64,000 nt of DNA from Halovibrio salipaludis (GTDB lineage Bacteria; Pseudomonadota; Gammaproteobacteria; Pseudomonadales; Oleiphilaceae): the NCBI RefSeq assembly GCF_002286965.1, contig NZ_NSKD01000005.1, positions 1 to 64,000 on the forward strand, written 5' to 3'. Made by a program: the position numbers and the translations under genes. Of this stretch, positions 59,698-64,000 are shown one piece after another (within the stretch, counting starts at the first letter, position 1; every line of letters starts with the position of its first letter). The notes beneath the pieces are model-generated. The model was not told the DNA's origin and did not search any database. It was given only the letters and a program-made list of their open reading frames with translations.

Positions 59698-60857
59698 GAT
59701 TGGGCCTCAATGGCGTAGGGGGCGCCGTGGTCGTCCCACTCGCTGTCGGGAACGATGACGATCTTGCCCAGGTAACCACTGCCGCGATTGACGAAGTATT
59801 CCTCCGCCTCACGCAGCGCCGAAAGCCGGAAGGCCCCGTGCAGGACGGGTTTCAGCTGCCCGGACCGGATCCAGGCCACCAGCTGCTCCGCCTCTTCGCG
59901 GGTCCCGTGGGACACCCCGAAGATCTGGACCTGGTACAGGTAGATCCGGGTCCAGAGCACCTCACTGACGTTGCCGGCGCTGGCACCGGCAATACTGAGC
60001 CGTGGGTAGGTGCTTCGGCGGGTCATGTCCGTGATCATGGTGTCGATGAACCGGTCGGTCATCGTGCCACCAGCCAGGTCCATGACCGCGTCGATGGGCT
60101 CGCCACCGGTCTCGGCCATAACCCTGTCCGTGAAGCTCTCCATGTCCGAACGGTCCAGTACCGCCTCGGCACCCAGCTCCTTCAGCACCGGAGCCTTCTC
60201 CTGCTGGCTGAGCGCATAGGGAATGGCGCCCATGATGCGACAGAGCTGGATGAGGGCCGTCCCCACACCGCCACTGGCGCCGGTCACAAGGACCCGCTCG
60301 CCCGCGGTCACGCCGGCCACGTTCAGCATATGCACCGCCGTCTGATAGGAACACATGCCCAGGGCCGCGAGTTCGGCATCCGCCAGCTCCGGGTTGTCCA
60401 CCCGGTGGAACTGGTCGGAGGGCACGGCAACGTACTCGGCGAAGCCACCATCAGCACCATGGCCGTAATAGTCCGGCGTCAGGTTGATGTCGCGGCGGTC
60501 GTCCGGGTAGAGGTTGAAATCAAGAAGGCCGCGCTCTCCGACGCGGCCTTCATCAACGCCATCTCCCACGGCCACAACACGGCCCGCCACATCGGCCCCC
60601 TGGATGCGGGGAAAGGTGAGTGTGGGCTCGCCGCCCATGGCGAACGAGGCCACCTCATCCCTGTCCTTCGTGGGGTAAAGGCCCTCGCGGGCCTTGCGGT
60701 CGGTGTTGTTCTTGGCCGTGGCGCTGACCTTCACCAGCACCTCGCCCGGACCCGGGCGGGGTGTGGCCACATCGGTGCGGTACTGCAGCTGGTCCACACC
60801 CCCGTGGCCCATCAGCTGCATCGCCGCCATGGTCTCGGGGACGGACGCTTCGCTCAT
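59694..60857 (-). CDS. Zinc-type MDR alcohol/quinone oxidoreductase
   Basis: A 387-residue MDR protein. The NADP-binding block is RVLVTGASGGVGTALIQLCR and the catalytic region includes GPGEVLVKVSATAKNNTDRK. No structural Cys cluster for a second zinc is seen, fitting the quinone-oxidoreductase-like subgroup. It overlaps the racemase-like gene by 4 bases, and follows isocitrate dehydrogenase by 1 base, so it is probably transcribed with both. Substrate unknown. Confidence 0.88.
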   Translation of the reverse strand: MSEASVPETMAAMQLMGHGGVDQLQYRTDVATPRPGPGEVLVKVSATAKNNTDRKAREGLYPTKDRDEVASFAMGGEPTLTFPRIQGADVAGRVVAVGDGVDEGRVGERGLLDFNLYPDDRRDINLTPDYYGHGADGGFAEYVAVPSDQFHRVDNPELADAELAALGMCSYQTAVHMLNVAGVTAGERVLVTGASGGVGTALIQLCRIMGAIPYALSQQEKAPVLKELGAEAVLDRSDMESFTDRVMAETGGEPIDAVMDLAGGTMTDRFIDTMITDMTRRSTYPRLSIAGASAGNVSEVLWTRIYLYQVQIFGVSHGTREEAEQLVAWIRSGQLKPVLHGAFRLSALREAEEYFVNRGSGYLGKIVIVPDSEWDDHGAPYAIEAQS

Positions 60858-60858
60858 A

Positions 60859-63096
60859 TCAGTCCACGAACTCGTCGATGATGGCGTTCAGCGTCTCGCT
60901 GGGCCGCATGGCCTGCTTGATCTTCTGGGCATCCGGATAATAATAGCCGCCGATGTCCACGGACTGACCCTGGATGTCGATAAGTTCCTGCAGGATCTGG
61001 TCAGCATTGTCTTCCAGCTTCTTCGACATCTTCTGGAAGTGCTCTTTCAGATCCTTGTCCTCATCCTGGTTCGCCAGTTCCTCGGCCCAGTAGCGTGCCA
61101 GCCAGACGTGGCTGCCCCGGTTGTCCAGCTCACCGGACTTGCGCGAGGGCGAGCGGTCTTCCTCCAGGAAGCGGGCCGTGGCCTGGTCCAGGGTCTTCGA
61201 CAGCACCGCGGCGCGCGGATTGCCCTGCTTGTCGCCCATGTGCTCGAGCGACACCATCATGGCCATGAACTCACCCATGGAGTCCCAGCGCAGGTGATCT
61301 TCCTCCAGGAACTGCTGGACGTGGCGCGGCGCGGAACCGCCGGCGCCGGTCTCGAACAGGCCACCGCCCTTGAGCAGCGGAACCACCGAGAGCATCTTGG
61401 CGCTGGTGCCCAGCTCGATGATCGGGAACAGGTCCGTGAGGTAGTCACGCAGCACGTTGCCCGTCACAGAGATGGTGTCCTTGCCACGAACCATGCGTTC
61501 CATGGTCCAGCGGATGGCCCGGTCATAGCCCATGATGCGGATATCCAGACCCTCGGTATCATGCTCCTTGAGGTAGTGCTCCACCTTCTGGATGAGCTGG
61601 GCGTCGTGGGCCCGCTCCGGATCCAGCCAGAACACCGCCGGCATGCCACTGGCGCGGGAACGTTCAACCGCGAGGCGGACCCAGTCACGGATCGGCTCGT
61701 CCTTGGTCTGGCACATGCGCCAGATGTCGCCCTTCTCCACTTCGTGCTCAAAGACCGTGTTGCCGTCGTCGTCCACCACGCGGACGATGCCGTCTTCCGG
61801 CAGCTCAAAGGTCTTGTCGTGGGAGCCGTACTCCTCGGCCTTCTGGGCCATCAGACCCACGTTGGGCACGGTGCCGATGGTGCTGGGATCGAAGGCATCG
61901 TGGTGCTTACAGAAGTTGATCACTTCCTGGTAAATGGTGGCGTAGGTGCTCTCGGGGATGACCGCCTTGGTGTCCTTGAGCTTGCCGTCCGTACCCCACA
62001 TCTTGCCGCCATCTCGGATCATGGCGGGCATGGAGGCATCCACGATCACGTCACTGGGCGTGTGCAGGTTGGAGATGCCACGGTCGGCGTCGACCATCGC
62101 CATCTCCGGGCGGTTGATGAAGCAGTCCCGGATGTCCTCCTCGATCTCCGAACGCTCGGAGAAGGAGAGATCCTGGATCTTCTGGTACAGGTGGCTCATA
62201 CCGTCGTTCGGGTTCACCCCGATCTTTTCGAACAGTTCCTTGTGCTTCTCGAACACGTCCTTGAAGTAGACGGTCACGGCGTGGCCGAACACGATCGGGT
62301 GCGAAACCTTCATCATGGTCGCCTTCACGTGCAGCGAGAACAGAAGGCCGGCACGGCGCGCCCCCTCGATCTCCTCTTCCAGGAACTGGCGCAGCTGAGC
62401 CACGCTCATGAACATGCCGTCGATGACCTCACCTTCCAGAACCGGCACGCTGTCCTTGAGAACCGTGGTCTTGCCGGTTTCCTTGCCTTCCAGCTGGATG
62501 CGGACATTGCCCGCTTTCTCCATGGTGGTCGACTGTTCACTGTGGTAGAAGTCGCCCTTGCGCATGTGCGCCACGTGGGTGCGCGAGGCCTGGCTCCACT
62601 TGCCCATGCGGTGCGGATGCTTCTTGGCGTACTCCTTGACCGCGTTGGACGCACGGCGGTCGGAGTTGCCCTGGCGCAGTACGGGGTTCACGTTGCTTCC
62701 CAGCACTTTAGCGTAGCGGTCCTTGAGGGCCTTCTCGTCATCGGTCTGGGGGTTCTCCGGGTACTCCGGCAGCGGGTAGCCTTTTTCCTGCAGCTCCTTG
62801 ACGGCCGCCCGAAGCTGCGGGACGGAGGCGCTGATGTTGGGCGTCTTGATGATGTTCGCATCCGGGTCCTGGGTCAGCTCCCCGAGCTGCTGCAGGTAAT
62901 CCGGGACCTGCTTGTCCTTCGGAAGGTAGTCGGGAAACTGGGCAAGAATGCGGGAGGCAAGGGAGATGTCGGAGGATTCGACCTTGATGCCTGCGGGCGA
63001 GACAAAGGCCCTGACAATGGGCAGAAAGGAATAGGTGGCCAGCGCAGGTGCTTCGTCGGTCTCGGTATAGGTGATGGTTGGCTGTTTATCGGTCAT
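60859..63096 (-). CDS. icd: Monomeric NADP-dependent isocitrate dehydrogenase
   Basis: A 745-residue enzyme of the monomeric IDH type, about twice the dimeric size. It oxidatively decarboxylates isocitrate to 2-oxoglutarate in the TCA cycle. Diagnostic segments are [20 protein letters not shown] near the N-terminus, [16 protein letters not shown] (isocitrate binding), [16 protein letters not shown], and [15 protein letters not shown]. Mg2+-binding Asp lie in the [10 protein letters not shown] region. The ATG at 63094-63096 lies 74 bases from the deacetylase gene. Confidence 0.96.
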   Translation of the reverse strand: MTDKQPTITYTETDEAPALATYSFLPIVRAFVSPAGIKVESSDISLASRILAQFPDYLPKDKQVPDYLQQLGELTQDPDANIIKTPNISASVPQLRAAVKELQEKGYPLPEYPENPQTDDEKALKDRYAKVLGSNVNPVLRQGNSDRRASNAVKEYAKKHPHRMGKWSQASRTHVAHMRKGDFYHSEQSTTMEKAGNVRIQLEGKETGKTTVLKDSVPVLEGEVIDGMFMSVAQLRQFLEEEIEGARRAGLLFSLHVKATMMKVSHPIVFGHAVTVYFKDVFEKHKELFEKIGVNPNDGMSHLYQKIQDLSFSERSEIEEDIRDCFINRPEMAMVDADRGISNLHTPSDVIVDASMPAMIRDGGKMWGTDGKLKDTKAVIPESTYATIYQEVINFCKHHDAFDPSTIGTVPNVGLMAQKAEEYGSHDKTFELPEDGIVRVVDDDGNTVFEHEVEKGDIWRMCQTKDEPIRDWVRLAVERSRASGMPAVFWLDPERAHDAQLIQKVEHYLKEHDTEGLDIRIMGYDRAIRWTMERMVRGKDTISVTGNVLRDYLTDLFPIIELGTSAKMLSVVPLLKGGGLFETGAGGSAPRHVQQFLEEDHLRWDSMGEFMAMMVSLEHMGDKQGNPRAAVLSKTLDQATARFLEEDRSPSRKSGELDNRGSHVWLARYWAEELANQDEDKDLKEHFQKMSKKLEDNADQILQELIDIQGQSVDIGGYYYPDAQKIKQAMRPSETLNAIIDEFVD

Positions 63097-63170
63097 GAGT
63101 GCCTCTGTCCTTCAGCGTTGTGGCGGGAGGGCCTTGCGCGCCTCCCGTTTGTAGATGACACCGGGCGGCG

Positions 63171-64000
63171 TTACTTCAGCCCGGTGAAGAAAGCCGTTGC
63201 GTTGTCCGCCAGCGACTCCAGGTGGTAGCCGCCTTCCTGGACCACGAGCGTGGGCAGGCCCAGCTCGCTGATCAGCCCGCCCATGCGCTCGAAGCCGCTC
63301 TGCGAGACGGCCACTTTCGCCTGCGGGTCGTCCTGATAGACGTCAAAGCCGAGCGAGACGACCAGCACGTCCGCATCAAACAGGCGGATGGCGCTGCGCG
63401 CTTCTTCCAGACGCTCAAAGAAGGTCGACTCCGGTGAGCCGTGCGGCATGGGCATGTTGATATTGTAACCGAAGCCCGCACCCTCACCGCGCTCGGTCTC
63501 ATGGCCGCTGACCACCGGATAGAAATTGGTGGTATCGCCATGGATGGAGATATAGAGCACGTCGTCGCGATCGTAGAAGATCTCCTGGATACCCTGACCG
63601 TGGTGCATGTCCGGATCCAGAATGGCCACGCGCTGGAAGCGGCTGCGCAGGGCCTGGGCCGCGATGGCCGCGTTGTTCAGGTAGCAGAAGCCCCCGGCCG
63701 CGTCACGGCGGGCATGGTGACCCGGCGGGCGGGACATGGCGTAGGCACGCTGCTCGCCATCAAGCAGCTCGTCCGCGCCGGAAAGCGCACTCTGGGCCGA
63801 CCAGTAGGCCGCCTCCCAGGTTCCCTCGCCGATGGGGCAGCTGCCATCCGCCTGATAGCGGGCACACTCGGCCAGAATGCCGTGCATGTGGTTGGGGGCG
63901 CGCACGAAGATGTTGGACATCACTTCCTCGCCCCAGTCTTCCGGCCAGCGCCGGTGCGCGGACTCGAGAAAACGCAGGTAACCCAGGTCATGCACCGCGC
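63171..64000 (-). CDS. Histone-deacetylase-like acetylpolyamine aminohydrolase (5' end outside window)
   Basis: The visible 276 residues (about 75 N-terminal residues lie beyond the window edge) belong to the HDAC superfamily: RPPGHHARRDAAGGFCYLNN (active-site His pair and zinc region), AILDPDMHHGQGIQEIFYDR (metal Asp and His), SLGFDVYQDDP and GGYHLESL. The VHDLGYLRFLESAHRRW start and overall pattern match acetylpolyamine aminohydrolases, which deacetylate acetylputrescine and similar compounds using zinc. A GTG inside the window is not the true start. Confidence 0.88.
   Translation of the reverse strand, partial: AVHDLGYLRFLESAHRRWPEDWGEEVMSNIFVRAPNHMHGILAECARYQADGSCPIGEGTWEAAYWSAQSALSGADELLDGEQRAYAMSRPPGHHARRDAAGGFCYLNNAAIAAQALRSRFQRVAILDPDMHHGQGIQEIFYDRDDVLYISIHGDTTNFYPVVSGHETERGEGAGFGYNINMPMPHGSPESTFFERLEEARSAIRLFDADVLVVSLGFDVYQDDPQAKVAVSQSGFERMGGLISELGLPTLVVQEGGYHLESLADNATAFFTGLK

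Noticed and set aside
60694-63228. 844-aa plus-strand open frame
   Set aside because: Antisense shadow of isocitrate dehydrogenase; no domain or start signal and Leu/Val/His-biased composition.
1-64000. CRISPR array, tRNA or rRNA genes
   Set aside because: No regularly spaced repeats, tRNA cloverleafs or rRNA-conserved stretches were seen in the window.

Overview
The window is a GC-rich chromosomal segment of a marine or halophilic gammaproteobacterium, probably of Marinobacter/Halomonas/Pseudomonas-like affinity. The reasons are protein style: a monomeric NADP-isocitrate dehydrogenase, fused isobutyryl-CoA mutase IcmF, CysZ, a PepSY/DUF3649/DUF3325 iron operon, and Pseudomonas-type REP elements that start with tgtaggag. 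Genus assignment is inference. I found no rRNA, tRNA or CRISPR array.

Layout. 1-283: the 5' end of an IS110-type transposase whose outer end abuts half of a REP element. 284-4581: a Fur-type TonB receptor operon. 4950-8258: icmF. 8.3-15.5 kb: a defence island, all on the minus strand, holding a HEPN-like protein, a HerA ATPase, a DUF4297-like nuclease, an AT-rich P-loop ATPase and a PD-(D/E)XK protein. 15.8-18.3 kb: five small envelope or unknown genes. 18.3-19.85 kb: a toxin-antitoxin graveyard (HigA remnant, orphan BrnA, orphan XRE with a palindromic operator, duplicated XRE tail). 19.86-22.7 kb: a nuclease-helicase-LexA-like fusion with a MazG partner. 23.0-27.2 kb: a block bounded by a 58-bp direct repeat of a DUF488 gene end, containing an AbiE type IV toxin-antitoxin pair, a DUF3427 helicase remnant and a glycine-zipper toxin with an immunity-like membrane protein. 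A paralogous toxin/immunity pair lies at 38.5-39.9 kb, near a third, broken DUF488 copy at 41.2 kb.

From 27 kb onward most genes are ordinary chromosomal ones: metallophosphoesterase, acyltransferase, HPP protein, Bax-like glucosaminidase, TM-helix channel-like protein, M15-like peptidase, a three-gene two-component/c-di-GMP operon, an SDR reductase, NlpC/P60, PhzF, SatD, an epoxide-hydrolase-like enzyme, CysZ, rhomboid protease, a DJ-1/PfpI protein, a diguanylate cyclase, aldolase, a proline-racemase-like enzyme, MDR oxidoreductase, isocitrate dehydrogenase, and an acetylpolyamine aminohydrolase cut by the window end.

The most unusual signals are: (i) a cobalamin riboswitch at 55.55-55.69 kb followed by a perfect 9-bp hairpin that buries the Shine-Dalgarno of an unrecognised 145-aa gene; (ii) the two paralogous glycine-zipper toxin/membrane-immunity pairs; (iii) the nuclease-DUF2075 helicase-S24 fusion with MazG; (iv) the HerA/DUF4297-like/HEPN-like cluster; (v) repeated DUF488 gene ends that mark island boundaries.
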